DNA of 64,000 nt. Origin: a virus. The number at the start of each line of letters is the position of its first letter. The first letter of the stretch is position 1. The notes beneath the pieces were generated by a model. The model was not told where the DNA came from, ran no database searches, and worked only from the letters and a program-made list of their open reading frames with translations. The position numbers were made by a program, and so were the translations under genes. The DNA is taken from the IMG/VR virus record IMGVR_UViG_3300014911_000001, positions 1 to 64,000 of that record; one strand, given 5' to 3'. Positions 33,075 through 40,788 of this stretch are shown here, piece by piece.

Positions 33075-33364
33075 TTCTCCTTATCGGAAAATGCATGATT
33101 TACATCCTCAACCCACGCATGAATAGCTTCCAATGCTTCCTTATATTCCTCATCAGGGATTTCTATATTATAACCCAAGCACTCTTTCAGATCATTGATG
33201 GTCTTAATATTACACAAAGTATCATAAGTATATAGAACCTGTTGGTCCCTATCATGAACCTTTTTGTGCAATATAAATAATAATTGATCATCCTTAGGCA
33301 AGCCATCATTCATGCCGTCCCAATAAATGTACCAGTTCGAATAACTCCACCTAAGATATGCCAT
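33071..33364 (-). CDS. Small Trp/Asp-rich protein, unknown
   Basis: 97 residues, AAAGGAGT before ATG. N-terminal aromatic cluster (YLRWSYSNWYIYWDGMNDG), then charged helices ending DVNHAFSDKEK. Stop overlaps the next start by 4 nt. No family recognised. Confidence 0.6.
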   Translation of the reverse strand: MAYLRWSYSNWYIYWDGMNDGLPKDDQLLFILHKKVHDRDQQVLYTYDTLCNIKTINDLKECLGYNIEIPDEEYKEALEAIHAWVEDVNHAFSDKEK

Positions 33365-33378
33365 ACTCCTTTCTCCCT

Positions 33379-33708
33379 TTAATCTGTATATGGTTCAACA
33401 ATCTTCACATACCAATGAGAGCACTTGCCGGGCTTCCACTTAGGATGTGCTTGTTTTATCATTTCAGTCGTTGGTCCTACTGGTTCGCATACCTCCAATC
33501 TAGTCTCCCACCAACCTTCAAGTGATTCATTAAAATCCTCTACAAATAACTTAGCTAAAGACTTCACCTCTTCCTCCGTTAGATCAGGATAGAAAATGGC
33601 TCCATCAGTTAACATTCCTTCTGTCCTGCATGTTATATAGGCTTCATAAATCGTATCAGCATAACGCTTATTGCTAGTATGAATATCAATTTCTATGATC
33701 CTTTTCAT
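33379..33708 (-). CDS. Hypothetical protein
   Basis: 109 residues from the ATG at 33708, with only a weak GAAAAGAAG upstream and a 23-nt overlap with the preceding gene. Contains PDLTEEEVKSLAKLFVEDFNE helix and a C-terminal CSHWYVKIVEP strand. No recognised domain. Confidence 0.55.
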   Translation of the reverse strand: MKRIIEIDIHTSNKRYADTIYEAYITCRTEGMLTDGAIFYPDLTEEEVKSLAKLFVEDFNESLEGWWETRLEVCEPVGPTTEMIKQAHPKWKPGKCSHWYVKIVEPYTD

Positions 33709-33892
33709 TCTTCTTTTCGTCAATGTTCAACAACTTTCTTAATTCCTCTATGGCCTCTTCTGCAAGTCTCTTCCCAAATAATTCAGGATCCTCTTCGATC
33801 TCCAATTCCTCCTCGTCATCAGGAAGGTATTCATTTTTAAACTCTTCAATAGACTTGAATACCTTCTCCTTTTTCTTTCTTCTTTTCGACAT
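33686..33892 (-). CDS. Small charged protein, unknown
   Basis: 68 residues from the ATG at 33892 (AAGGAGGTGAGG). Starts with SKRRKKKEK, then an acidic run (PDDEEELEIEEDPE) and a charged helix: a bipolar composition typical of phage host-interaction peptides. The 5' end overlaps the preceding gene by 47 nt in another frame. Confidence 0.6.
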   Translation of the reverse strand: MSKRRKKKEKVFKSIEEFKNEYLPDDEEELEIEEDPELFGKRLAEEAIEELRKLLNIDEKKNEKDHRN

Positions 33893-34547
33893 CCTCACCT
33901 CCTTGTCCAAGGACTGTTGACTCTAAACAAGATGGGCGTTCCGAAATTAAGAAAATGAAGTCGCCATGTTCTATGGCATCTTGAAGGTCATAAATGCACC
34001 AAACCTCTTTACCAATTTTAAAGAGTCCTCTTTCCATGGGTACCAATATATGACATTTTGGACACTCTATAACACTCGGCATACCCGGTACATATATAAT
34101 AAGATCATCTGAGGAATCAAAATCAATGGTCTGTGTGTCAGTTGAATCAGATGTGTATGTACCTGTGTCATACCAAACATGGTAGTTAGTACCATCATCA
34201 TTATAACTATTAAAGGGCACATAATCATCAAAAGGTACAAATGGCACAATAGGATATGCTCTTAGTGGAAAAGCTAGCATATGAGAGGGTAATTTAATAT
34301 CTACCTCACCCTCAAAAACATCCCTTGTAAGTAAATATGCAGCAAATCCATTTTTATACCTATCAAGCGCATTCCGTAGTGAATGCACAAATACAGACAC
34401 ATGCTCTCTGAAGCGGCATGTGAATTCTCGCATTAAGCCGCGCAGTTCAGGAACATTAGTATCAATAATTGCTATATGCTCTCTGGAAGGCGAGTCTTTA
34501 TTATAACCAATTATCACATAAGGCATAAGCGCGTCATCACTTTGCAT
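33846..34547 (-). CDS. Zinc-knuckle protein, accessory family A
   Basis: 233 residues, AAGGGAGGTAAAC before ATG. Carries the family hallmarks LAFPLRAYPIVPF, ECPKCHILVP and KIGKEVWCIYDLQDAIEHGDFIFLI, matching 31252-31758 closely in order. Distinctive is a Tyr/Asp/Thr-rich insert (TYTSDSTDTQTIDFDSSDD). The C-terminal tail is a Lys/Glu run read over the next gene. Function unknown. Confidence 0.65.
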   Translation of the reverse strand: MQSDDALMPYVIIGYNKDSPSREHIAIIDTNVPELRGLMREFTCRFREHVSVFVHSLRNALDRYKNGFAAYLLTRDVFEGEVDIKLPSHMLAFPLRAYPIVPFVPFDDYVPFNSYNDDGTNYHVWYDTGTYTSDSTDTQTIDFDSSDDLIIYVPGMPSVIECPKCHILVPMERGLFKIGKEVWCIYDLQDAIEHGDFIFLISERPSCLESTVLGQGGEDVEKKKEKGEGIQVY

Positions 34548-34562
34548 GTTTACCTCCCTTTG

Positions 34563-35276
34563 TTAGTAATCTCCTATTTCAAGGTAATATGTTTGCCAGT
34601 GGTAATTAATGGTGTCATTATAATCATTAATGAATTTTTTAATGGTGATATTAAGCCCGCCGGCTTCACTTTTCTTAACATCTGATACAAATATATACGG
34701 CGGGTATATAATATTATCCGGTATCGAATGCTGATTTGAGAAAGCACTAAGCGCGTGCTTAAAATAATTTCTTGCTACATTCGGCGTGACAATACCACCA
34801 GCATCTTTATAAGATGTAGGATGAGCATAATTTACATAGTCATATCCAAAATACATCATCTCTGATTCTATCTGTACTCTATAAGCGAGATCTAATAGAA
34901 CCATGTTTTCATAAAAGATGCTCATAAGATAGATGACATCATTCACAAAATTCCCCTTATGATATGTTTCTATATGATGATCATGTATATCTGGTGGTAA
35001 TTCCAGTTCATACCGCCAGCCCATAACACCACCAGCTATGATCCTTAACGACGGTAATACAGATTCATCAATTAGGTATTCAATTACCTCCTTACCAAAG
35101 TTAACATCCTCTATTTCAGGTGGGTAGAAGACAATACATTCCGAGTAGGAAGAAAAAGGACTTTCCTTCATTTCCACATCTATAGAATGGGGTCGGATTT
35201 CCTCTCCCTTGGATGTAGTAACTGATTCTATAATGAAGCACCTCTTTTCTTTATTTATAGGAATCATAATATTCAT
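34563..35276 (-). CDS. Hypothetical protein, 237 residues
   Basis: AAGGAGGGTGA before ATG. Soluble, with ECIVFYPPEIEDVNFGKEV and ELPPDIHDHHIETYHKG stretches; the His-rich turn (HDHH-x-x-x-x-H) could bind a metal. The remainder is helical with a Tyr-rich C-terminus (WQTYYLEIGDY). No family recognised. Confidence 0.6.
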   Translation of the reverse strand: MNIMIPINKEKRCFIIESVTTSKGEEIRPHSIDVEMKESPFSSYSECIVFYPPEIEDVNFGKEVIEYLIDESVLPSLRIIAGGVMGWRYELELPPDIHDHHIETYHKGNFVNDVIYLMSIFYENMVLLDLAYRVQIESEMMYFGYDYVNYAHPTSYKDAGGIVTPNVARNYFKHALSAFSNQHSIPDNIIYPPYIFVSDVKKSEAGGLNITIKKFINDYNDTINYHWQTYYLEIGDY

Positions 35277-35464
35277 TCACCCTCCTTTGTATTTTGTTGA
35301 AGCATTCTCTTTACATCGCCCAGTGTCAAGTTTTCAGAGATCCAGCGCACCCTCTTTCCTTTATTTATTAAATGAATCATTTCGGTTTTGTCAAGTAGAA
35401 GAAGCCGCGGCTTCTTCCCCTTCTCATACAAAATAGCCCAGCGCATGCCTTTGCGAAAAAACAT
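35273..35464 (-). CDS. Small basic protein
   Basis: 63 residues, AGGAGGTAGAGACGCTA before ATG. Basic beta-rich N-terminus (RKGMRWAILYEKGKKPRLLLLD; the PRLLL is encoded by a perfect GC palindrome at 35401), then a helix NLTLGDVKRMLQQ. Possibly nucleic-acid binding; unassigned. Confidence 0.6.
   Translation of the reverse strand: MFFRKGMRWAILYEKGKKPRLLLLDKTEMIHLINKGKRVRWISENLTLGDVKRMLQQNTKEGE
35367..35394 (-). promoter_or_regulatory. Possible promoter
   Basis: On the minus strand TTGACA (35394-35389), 16-nt spacer, TTTAAT (35372-35367), inside the 35273-35464 gene. The -10 box has two mismatches; it would feed the gene at 34563. Confidence 0.3.
35401..35414. repeat. GC palindrome GAAGCCGCGGCTTC
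   Basis: Perfect 14-bp copy of the dispersed motif, inside a coding region. Confidence 0.9.
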
Positions 35465-35472
35465 TAGCGTCT

Positions 35473-35685
35473 CTACCTCCTAAATAGTCTTGCTATTGAT
35501 AAAGCACGACTAACCTTTCTTACTGTACTTGGCATATAGTTATAGCGTCCGATATTCGTCAAACCTATGTTAATAAGCACCGCACCGAAAAATATCAATA
35601 AGTAATCGAGAGGTTTTATTTTCATCGAATTATTACTACTTTGCCTGACTTTATAATAAGGCTTATACCTTCTTAATTCTCCCAT
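35473..35685 (-). CDS. Small membrane protein
   Basis: 70 residues, AAGGAGGAGAA before ATG. Basic N-terminus, one membrane helix (LDYLLIFFGAVLINIGL, residues 26-42), basic C-terminus (RKVSRALSIARLFRR). Topology suggests an inner-membrane peptide; function unknown. Confidence 0.6.
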   Translation of the reverse strand: MGELRRYKPYYKVRQSSNNSMKIKPLDYLLIFFGAVLINIGLTNIGRYNYMPSTVRKVSRALSIARLFRR

Positions 35686-35736
35686 TTCTCCTCCTTTTTT
35701 TATAGTTGTATCAAGAGTATTAATAAGCCACTCCCT

Positions 35737-36009
35737 TCAAACTGACATATAACTTCCTATAAATAATTGTATATCATCAGGTAAATTTTCGATCGCATTC
35801 CACCGTATATCGGCCGCGCTACCACTTTCAGGCACATAAACAATGTAGTTGTTATCAACCCATATTTCTGGCAAGATTTCCTTACCATATGTGAAGTCGG
35901 TTGCAAGTCGTTCAACGGCTTCAGGGATTTCACCATCATCGAGATCCTTTGTTAGCTGAGTCTTAACTTCATACATCACAAGGGCAATAAGATCTGAAAA
36001 ATCGTTCAT
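35737..36009 (-). CDS. Small acidic protein
   Basis: 90 residues, GGAGGTGCACA before ATG. Helical N-terminal half (DLIALVMYEVKTQLTKDLDDG), beta strands IWVDNNYIVYVPESG, acidic overall. Possibly a host-enzyme inhibitor by composition, but nothing identifies it. Confidence 0.6.
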   Translation of the reverse strand: MNDFSDLIALVMYEVKTQLTKDLDDGEIPEAVERLATDFTYGKEILPEIWVDNNYIVYVPESGSAADIRWNAIENLPDDIQLFIGSYMSV

Positions 36010-36350
36010 TGTGCACCTCCTATGATATCAATCTCTTTGATCATATCCTTTTTAATTCTCATATAACCTCTTGTTGGTTCTCCATTAATACGACCATTTT
36101 CAACAATTGCATATGTCAATTTTCGTTCCGGATGTGAATCATATGGCTCAATAACATAATCTTCAAACTCGCAACATGCATTTTCCTCAATGGTCTGGAT
36201 GAGATCATTTGCATCTACTTCACATTCCTTAGTATAATATTCAATGTCTTCATCATCGGTTTCCATTATGGCATATCTAGCTTCCTCTATTACCCATTCA
36301 ATCTTATCTGTCTCGATTATTGCACCATTATTTAACATGATTCTAATCAT
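36006..36350 (-). CDS. Small acidic protein, unknown
   Basis: 114 residues, AAGGAGGTAATT before ATG. Very acidic in the middle (METDDEDIEYYTKECEVDAND) with two Cys, then a basic beta tail. Start and stop overlap neighbours by 4 nt. Unrecognised. Confidence 0.6.
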   Translation of the reverse strand: MIRIMLNNGAIIETDKIEWVIEEARYAIMETDDEDIEYYTKECEVDANDLIQTIEENACCEFEDYVIEPYDSHPERKLTYAIVENGRINGEPTRGYMRIKKDMIKEIDIIGGAQ

Positions 36351-36361
36351 AATTACCTCCT

Positions 36362-36706
36362 TTACCTTTTTAATGATTTAAATTCATTAGGATCTGGCTT
36401 CTCAAATGTTATCGTCCATCCTTTTCGTGGTTTAATATTAGGCCAGCGCTTCCTATCAAGAACATGGATCCTCTTATGCACGAAATCAATAAATGCTATC
36501 CAGTTTCTCCTGTAACCAAGATCTTCAAACAACCATACGATATCCTTCGACTGAACTACACCAGCCCGCACAAGTGAAGCCCATATTGATCTTGTAAAAG
36601 GATTCTGCCGCGCAACAATCATTCTGCCATTCCTGACGGAGAGCTTCTTTGTATCGGTCCTAACCTCCTTTATGGCCTTTCTTATCCACTCCGTTAATGA
36701 TAACAT
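36362..36706 (-). CDS. Small basic protein, unknown
   Basis: 114 residues, AAAGGAGGTTTAAG before ATG. Helix-rich with many Arg/Lys (EWIRKAIKEVRTDTKKLS, HVLDRKRWPNIKPRKGW). DNA or RNA binding plausible. No family. Confidence 0.6.
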   Translation of the reverse strand: MLSLTEWIRKAIKEVRTDTKKLSVRNGRMIVARQNPFTRSIWASLVRAGVVQSKDIVWLFEDLGYRRNWIAFIDFVHKRIHVLDRKRWPNIKPRKGWTITFEKPDPNEFKSLKR

Positions 36707-36707
36707 C

Positions 36708-36905
36708 TTAAACCTCCTTTAGATTAAGCTCTCCCTCTGATTTAACTATGATTATATGATCAGGAGGGTCCAGCCTCTTTAATTGCTTTTTACTCTTTCT
36801 ATAAACAGACAGAGCCTTTGCCTTGGCTTCATTCCCATCCTTTGCTTCTACAGGAATCTCATAAGCATTCCTTACCTCAATTACATACACTATATGCTTT
36901 GACAT
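36708..36905 (-). CDS. Small protein, unknown
   Basis: 65 residues, GTGAGGTTAACAA before ATG. Single beta-alpha-beta unit (IVYVIEVRNAYEIPVEAKDG, EAKAKALSVYRKS), which resembles small phage proteins handling host factors. No assignment. Confidence 0.6.
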   Translation of the reverse strand: MSKHIVYVIEVRNAYEIPVEAKDGNEAKAKALSVYRKSKKQLKRLDPPDHIIIVKSEGELNLKEV

Positions 36906-36914
36906 TTGTTAACC

Positions 36915-37190
36915 TCACATGTTCCGTAGTGCTCTACAAACAGATATAACAATACCTCTTTCCACATCAACCTTATCAATAGGATTGCGTTTTGCTACTC
37001 CTATAGCCGATGCATTTCGACCTCGCCTCTTAAGCCGCGCCACAGTAAAGTTACCTTGAATGTTGATCTCGCAGCTGCTATAATTACTTAGTTTCTTAAG
37101 CAGGCGGCTCCTCTTATGCTGTTTTCTTACCCTCTCTTGGATAAGTCTCTTGACATCATCGACTGAAAGGATTACTCTTGTTACCTTCAT
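36915..37190 (-). CDS. Small very basic protein
   Basis: 91 residues, AAAGGAGGGATT before ATG. Arg/Lys-rich (LIQERVRKQHKRSRLLKKL, RLKRRGRNASAIGVAKR); likely binds nucleic acid. A copy of the AGTCAATTT element sits in its leader. Confidence 0.6.
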   Translation of the reverse strand: MKVTRVILSVDDVKRLIQERVRKQHKRSRLLKKLSNYSSCEINIQGNFTVARLKRRGRNASAIGVAKRNPIDKVDVERGIVISVCRALRNM

Positions 37191-37210
37191 AATCCCTCCT
37201 TTCTCTTTTG

Positions 37211-37233
37211 TTTTTTGTTCATTAAATTGACTA
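37211..37233 (-). repeat. AGTCAATTT upstream element, copy 1
   Basis: Minus strand reads TAGTCAATTTAATGAACA then AAAAA. It lies 21-43 nt before the ATG at 37190 and ends just before the ribosome-binding site. Consensus over the ten copies: AGTCAATTTANTGG(C/T)A-N2-TAAAAC. Candidate phage-specific promoter or regulator site. Confidence 0.55.
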
Positions 37234-37331
37234 TTTATACCTATTTATCCTCTCTTACCATCTTTCATCACAATATGACAACCTTTTGCTAACTTCATCA
37301 AAGAAAGTAAAGCATCCATTAAATTCTATTT

Positions 37332-37646
37332 TCATGTCATTGTAACAAGTGTGTATTTAGCTTCATAGGGACAAAGAAATGTACTTGGAAGTGGAATGAG
37401 AATTCGCTTGATATCTATCACTTTGGTATCATTCCAACCCTGCATATCACCCCATTTCTCTGTACTACTGTCCTCAATAATTCTGATTTTGGTTTTCTCA
37501 CTGTGAAGCAATTCCATCAATTTATTCCAACATGGAGCGCGCAATTCCGGATACTTGAATCCCATTATTAACTCATGCAGGCTAAAAGCAATAAATTCAT
37601 TATCAACATTAATAAAGAATTTCAATTCATATGGATTAATGTACAT
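37332..37646 (-). CDS. Small protein, tandem paralogue pair (long member)
   Basis: 104 residues, GGAGGTATAACA before ATG. The first 60 residues match the next gene upstream (37688): MYI-(N/K)-P, an F-I/L-V strand, F-I-A/G-F-S-L/F-x-E-L-I-x-G-x-x-x-P-E, W-N-x-L-x-E-L-L-H. The C-terminal 40 residues are unique. Function unknown. Confidence 0.65.
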   Translation of the reverse strand: MYINPYELKFFINVDNEFIAFSLHELIMGFKYPELRAPCWNKLMELLHSEKTKIRIIEDSSTEKWGDMQGWNDTKVIDIKRILIPLPSTFLCPYEAKYTLVTMT

Positions 37647-37687
37647 TGTTATACCTCCGTTTCAGATTTCCATAACTATTATACCCA

Positions 37688-37870
37688 TCAACAAGAATAA
37701 ATCAACTTAATTTCTGTGTTATCATTATGCAATAATTCTATTAATTCATTCCAATAATCTGGACGTGATTCTGGGTCTTCATATCCTTGTATTAATTCTT
37801 TAAAGCTAAAACCGATAAAACCTGTATTAGTAGCAACAAGAAACACCATGTCATCAGGTTTGATATACAT
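37688..37870 (-). CDS. Small protein, tandem paralogue pair (short member)
   Basis: 60 residues, GGAGGTAGTA before ATG. Duplicate of the N-terminal part of the 37332 protein (GFIGFSFKELIQGYEDPE, YWNELIELLHND), ending in SC. A recent tandem duplication with loss or gain of the C-terminal extension. Confidence 0.65.
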   Translation of the reverse strand: MYIKPDDMVFLVATNTGFIGFSFKELIQGYEDPESRPDYWNELIELLHNDNTEIKLIYSC

Positions 37871-37884
37871 TACTACCTCCCGTA

Positions 37885-38214
37885 TTATTGTTTAACGCTC
37901 ACTAATTTCTTACAATCTTTTGGTAGCATTATGATTAGGGGATATTTGAAGCCCGCGCCTCTTACTGTACCCCTCAACACTTTGCATTCATATGAATTAT
38001 CAGACATGATTATGGAACACACCATGAGCTCGGTACCCTTTTTCAGCTCTATGAATCCTGAAGCGGAACCACCAATATCAAATTTTAATTTATCTTTTAA
38101 CACAAGATGGGTACCTATATCGATAGGCGCCGGCTTCTTCCTACTAGCCTTCTTTACTGTTTCTACTATATAAGTTGTTCTTTTCTTTGCTTTTGCCTTC
38201 TTTGGACGCCTCAT
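37885..38214 (-). CDS. Basic beta-rich protein
   Basis: 109 residues, GAGGAGGTTAA before ATG. A Lys/Arg/Ala-rich N-terminal tail (RRPKKAKAKKRTTYI) precedes a small beta barrel-like region (LKFDIGGSASGFIELKKGTELMVCSII). The tail looks like a nucleic-acid-binding extension. Unrecognised. Confidence 0.6.
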   Translation of the reverse strand: MRRPKKAKAKKRTTYIVETVKKASRKKPAPIDIGTHLVLKDKLKFDIGGSASGFIELKKGTELMVCSIIMSDNSYECKVLRGTVRGAGFKYPLIIMLPKDCKKLVSVKQ

Positions 38215-38224
38215 TTAACCTCCT

Positions 38225-38563
38225 CTATTGTCTATGTTTATTATCTTCTGCCCGTTCGTCTTTCTTGGCCTCCTCACATGCAATATGGTATGTATAACTC
38301 ACCATGTGCTCCCACAAGTCGTGCCACATATCACTAAGAAGCCGCGCTGCTATATGCCTAAGGAACATATCTGTTTCCTTATCTGTTAGCTCTCTATCAA
38401 GAAGACTATTGCTATTTAATTCATCCTTACCGATGGCAAGAAGATTAACAACATGACCGCCGCGCTTCAATATAGCACATTCATACTTATTACCATTAAC
38501 ATCTTCAAGTTCAAATTTCGTACCACTCCTCCATTTTATTTTGACAACATTCCATCCATTCAT
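38225..38563 (-). CDS. Hypothetical, tandem paralogue of next gene
   Basis: 112 residues, GAGGTAACCAAA before ATG. Shares with 38569-38886 an N-terminal M-x-x-W-x-x-VKIK-x-x-S-x-T-x-F-x-x-E, then C-x-I-(L/I)-KR-x-G and a helical C-terminus. The C-terminal part has two His and Cys (YTYHIACEE). Function unknown. Confidence 0.62.
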   Translation of the reverse strand: MNGWNVVKIKWRSGTKFELEDVNGNKYECAILKRGGHVVNLLAIGKDELNSNSLLDRELTDKETDMFLRHIAARLLSDMWHDLWEHMVSYTYHIACEEAKKDERAEDNKHRQ

Positions 38564-38568
38564 TTTGG

Positions 38569-38886
38569 TTACCTCGGTAGTTCAATATTATATTTTTCTG
38601 CAGCATCTTCAATGCCTGCCCATAACATTTCCTCTAAATTTCTATATATTGGATTTAATATGTCATCCAATATATCACCAACATATTCCAATACATAATC
38701 AGTAAAATCATCACTAATATCCATCCCTACTGTCTCTCTTACATACTCCTTATTAACAAGTGTTAAACCTATAGTCCTGCCATTACGTTTGATTATTTGA
38801 CACAGACACTCCTCACCATCGATGAATTCTATCCTGAATACCGTATCAGAAACTTTTTTTATTTTTACTATCTTCCACTCATCCAT
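38569..38886 (-). CDS. Hypothetical, tandem paralogue
   Basis: 105 residues from the ATG at 38886 (GGTGGAGGATTAAA). EWKIVKIKKVSDTVFRIEF aligns with the downstream gene; the C-terminal half is acidic and helical (FTDYVLEYVGDILDDIL). Start lies just after the stop of 38888-39055. Confidence 0.62.
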   Translation of the reverse strand: MDEWKIVKIKKVSDTVFRIEFIDGEECLCQIIKRNGRTIGLTLVNKEYVRETVGMDISDDFTDYVLEYVGDILDDILNPIYRNLEEMLWAGIEDAAEKYNIELPR

Positions 38887-38887
38887 T

Positions 38888-39055
38888 TTAATCCTCCACC
38901 TTCTCAGGTTCACCTATGGCAATATGAGCGAAGAGCCAATCAGTTGCCTGCTCTATGGCTAACATTTCGTCGGCGGCTTCAACCTCTAAATATCCCTTTA
39001 TTTCAATATCATCTATTGCATTTGTAGCTATACCCCAAGGAATCTTAAACTTCAT
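38888..39055 (-). CDS. Small acidic protein, 55 residues
   Basis: ATG at 39055 preceded by AAGGAGGTGAGTC; reads 55 residues to TAA directly before the next gene. Contains ATNAIDDIEIKGYLEVEAADEM, where the EAADE is encoded by a GC motif, and a short helix. The MKxxIPW...A-D-E-M-L-A...W layout resembles small phage proteins of one beta-alpha-beta unit. Confidence 0.6.
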   Translation of the reverse strand: MKFKIPWGIATNAIDDIEIKGYLEVEAADEMLAIEQATDWLFAHIAIGEPEKVED

Positions 39056-39323
39056 GACTCACCTCCTTAAATTTTGATTCAAGCCATTTGAGACATTTCT
39101 GAGAATGAAAATAATCCCATACATAATTAGGAATTCTATCAAATTGAGTTGTTGGTTCTAAACTTATAATCTTATGCTCTGGGTTGTACCATATAAGAAA
39201 GATTTCACGATTAAGAAGTTTCCATATGCGTTTATCAATTTTTCTATTGCTGCTTTCTAACTTATCATAAAACAATCCATTAACAAGGTAATAGTAATCA
39301 TTCCCATCTTTTACCTTCATCAT
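39045..39323 (-). CDS. Small protein, unknown
   Basis: 92 residues from the ATG at 39323 (GGAGGAGAAGTATA; the adjacent ATG at 39320 is equally possible). Basic, aromatic (NDYYYLVNGLFYDKL, WKLLNREIFLIWYN). Overlaps its neighbour by 26 nt. Unassigned. Confidence 0.55.
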   Translation of the reverse strand: MMKVKDGNDYYYLVNGLFYDKLESSNRKIDKRIWKLLNREIFLIWYNPEHKIISLEPTTQFDRIPNYVWDYFHSQKCLKWLESKFKEVSHEV

Positions 39324-39570
39324 TATACTTCTCCTCCTTTTTATCCAGCTCTTCAATACAAAAAACTGCCGCCGAACCAAGTACGAAAATAAGCGTTGCT
39401 ATATTGTGAAGCTTCTGCATGTCAACTTTATTTTTATCTTTTTTATCACGAATATAATTATCCAAGGCAACAAATAGTGCTTCCATCGGTTCAACATTAT
39501 TGCGGCAGGCTTCCTTAAATAGATCAACAGAAGGATTATCTAAATAACGCTCCCAATCTCTCCATGACAT
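39298..39570 (-). CDS. Small protein with one hydrophobic helix
   Basis: 90 residues, AGGAGGATATT before ATG. Helical; residues ~57-73 (IATLIFVLGSAAVFCIE) could be a membrane span, followed by a Lys/Glu tail. Function unknown. Confidence 0.6.
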   Translation of the reverse strand: MSWRDWERYLDNPSVDLFKEACRNNVEPMEALFVALDNYIRDKKDKNKVDMQKLHNIATLIFVLGSAAVFCIEELDKKEEKYNDEGKRWE

Positions 39571-39582
39571 AATATCCTCCTT

Positions 39583-40071
39583 TTAAACAGTTACGAATTG
39601 TGAAACCAACTCTTTTAATGATCCCTCTTCTATTATATATCCATTATAATTAGCAACTATGACATACCAATTCATAGGATCATTCTGATCATGTGATCGA
39701 TATACGAAATATAAATACTCTACATCCCCATGTAAATACGGTTCCAACTTCTCAAGTGGTATATACTTTGAACCATCACCATCAGAAATCGGTGAATCAA
39801 TATCGAAATCAAAAACAACACCCGAGAATCCATATCCTAATGTTAATCCCGATCCTTTTTCCTTCTGTCTTTTGCACCAGTAAACCCAATTTGCTGACAT
39901 GTACTCAGCATCAAATCGCATACCCCAATATTTATCCTCTCTTAGCCATTTATTGAATCGAACAAGCCGCGCCAGTATACCAGCATCTGTATCAGGATAT
40001 CCATCTGAATGCACATATGTTATATAGGCACCATAATCATCAACAAAGATCACATGACATCTCGTGGACAT
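39583..40071 (-). CDS. Conserved phage-type protein (MSTRC...HSDGYP)
   Basis: 162 residues from the ATG at 40071, 5 nt after AGGAGG. Reading upstream from there enters structured leader RNA. Begins MSTRCHVIFVDDYGAYITYVHSDGYP, a signature I associate with an unassigned phage family; residues 45-160 are alpha/beta with FDFDIDSP and DVEYLYFVYRSHD. Function unknown. Confidence 0.7.
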   Translation of the reverse strand: MSTRCHVIFVDDYGAYITYVHSDGYPDTDAGILARLVRFNKWLREDKYWGMRFDAEYMSANWVYWCKRQKEKGSGLTLGYGFSGVVFDFDIDSPISDGDGSKYIPLEKLEPYLHGDVEYLYFVYRSHDQNDPMNWYVIVANYNGYIIEEGSLKELVSQFVTV

Positions 40072-40091
40072 CATTACCTCCTTTTTCTGAT

Positions 40092-40138
40092 GGGGCAGCC
40101 CCGAAGGACTGCCCCGTTGAAAGGAGCCATCATGAGGA
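40092..40138 (-). ncRNA. Leader element copy 2: anti-SD segment plus UUCG hairpin
   Basis: On the minus strand CTCATGATGGCTCCTTTC is followed by GGGGCAGTCC-TTCG-GGGCTGCCCC, a 10-bp hairpin closed by the very stable C(UUCG)G loop. One pair is U.G in minus RNA but C.A on the plus strand, so the minus RNA is the functional one. The CUCCUUU segment can pair with the AAAGGAG of the next gene. Confidence 0.6.
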
Positions 40139-40165
40139 CGGACACTTTCACCTCCTTCGAAGCCT

Positions 40166-40220
40166 GCTGAGGTGACCCACGAAGGGCCACCCCAGCACGA
40201 GAAAGGAGCTGCCATGAGGA
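40166..40220 (-). ncRNA. Leader element copy 1: anti-SD segment plus UUCG hairpin
   Basis: CTCATGGCAGCTCCTTTC, then a 13-bp hairpin (arms GCTGGGGTGGCCC and GGGTCACCTCAGC, loop TTCGT) with two G.U pairs seen only in the minus RNA. A diverged duplicate of copy 2, sharing the 5' box and the UUCG loop but with different stem sequence. Confidence 0.6.
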
Positions 40221-40224
40221 GTGC

Positions 40225-40770
40225 TTAGAAGCCTACATCATCATCCATATCCTTCGGGAAGGGAGGCTCTTCATCAAATTCCTCTTCGTCCTCCTCACCT
40301 ACAGGAAGCTCATCCTCCTCTTCATCCTCGATATCCTCATCTGCACTCGCGCTTGTACGCCCATCATACGGTCTCTCACGGATAAGATCCCTTATCGTCT
40401 CATCGAGATACAAATAGAGTAGATAGAGTTCGTGTGAATCAAGAGGGAAGGCCAGCTTCCTTGCTTTCTTCTTCCCTGTTTTCTTGCTAATCGTCAGGAA
40501 GAAGGTATCCTTATAGAGACCGAAGGATAGTACGCTACTTCCCTTACCGCCAGCAAGAGATGCATCGTGTATGAAGCGGACCTTCTTACCTTTTCGGACG
40601 CCAAGAGCCAGCTGGGCGGCTTCCGTTAACCCAAGCTTCATCGTTAATCCGTCATCCATGTTGAAGCCGTCGCCCTCCTCATCAGCAGGATACAGAGAGA
40701 GGTAAATACTGCGGTCCTCCACTCTAGCATTGGCTCTGAGATACACAGACTTTTTGAAAAGACTCAACAT
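40225..40770 (-). CDS. Probable single-strand DNA-binding protein with acidic tail
   Basis: 181 residues, AAGGAGGTGTTATT before ATG. Residues 1-130 form a compact beta-rich domain (SIYLSLYPADEEGDGFNMDDG, VLSFGLYKDTFFLTISKK) with a helix DSHELYLLYLYLDETIRDL, reminiscent of PC4/whirly-like ssDNA binders. A ~40-residue Asp/Glu tail ends MDDDVGF, close to the DDDIPF protein-docking tip of bacterial SSB. Good candidate for the main phage SSB. Two structured leader hairpins separate it from the next gene. Confidence 0.6.
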   Translation of the reverse strand: MLSLFKKSVYLRANARVEDRSIYLSLYPADEEGDGFNMDDGLTMKLGLTEAAQLALGVRKGKKVRFIHDASLAGGKGSSVLSFGLYKDTFFLTISKKTGKKKARKLAFPLDSHELYLLYLYLDETIRDLIRERPYDGRTSASADEDIEDEEEDELPVGEEDEEEFDEEPPFPKDMDDDVGF

Positions 40771-40788
40771 AATAACACCTCCTTTAGG

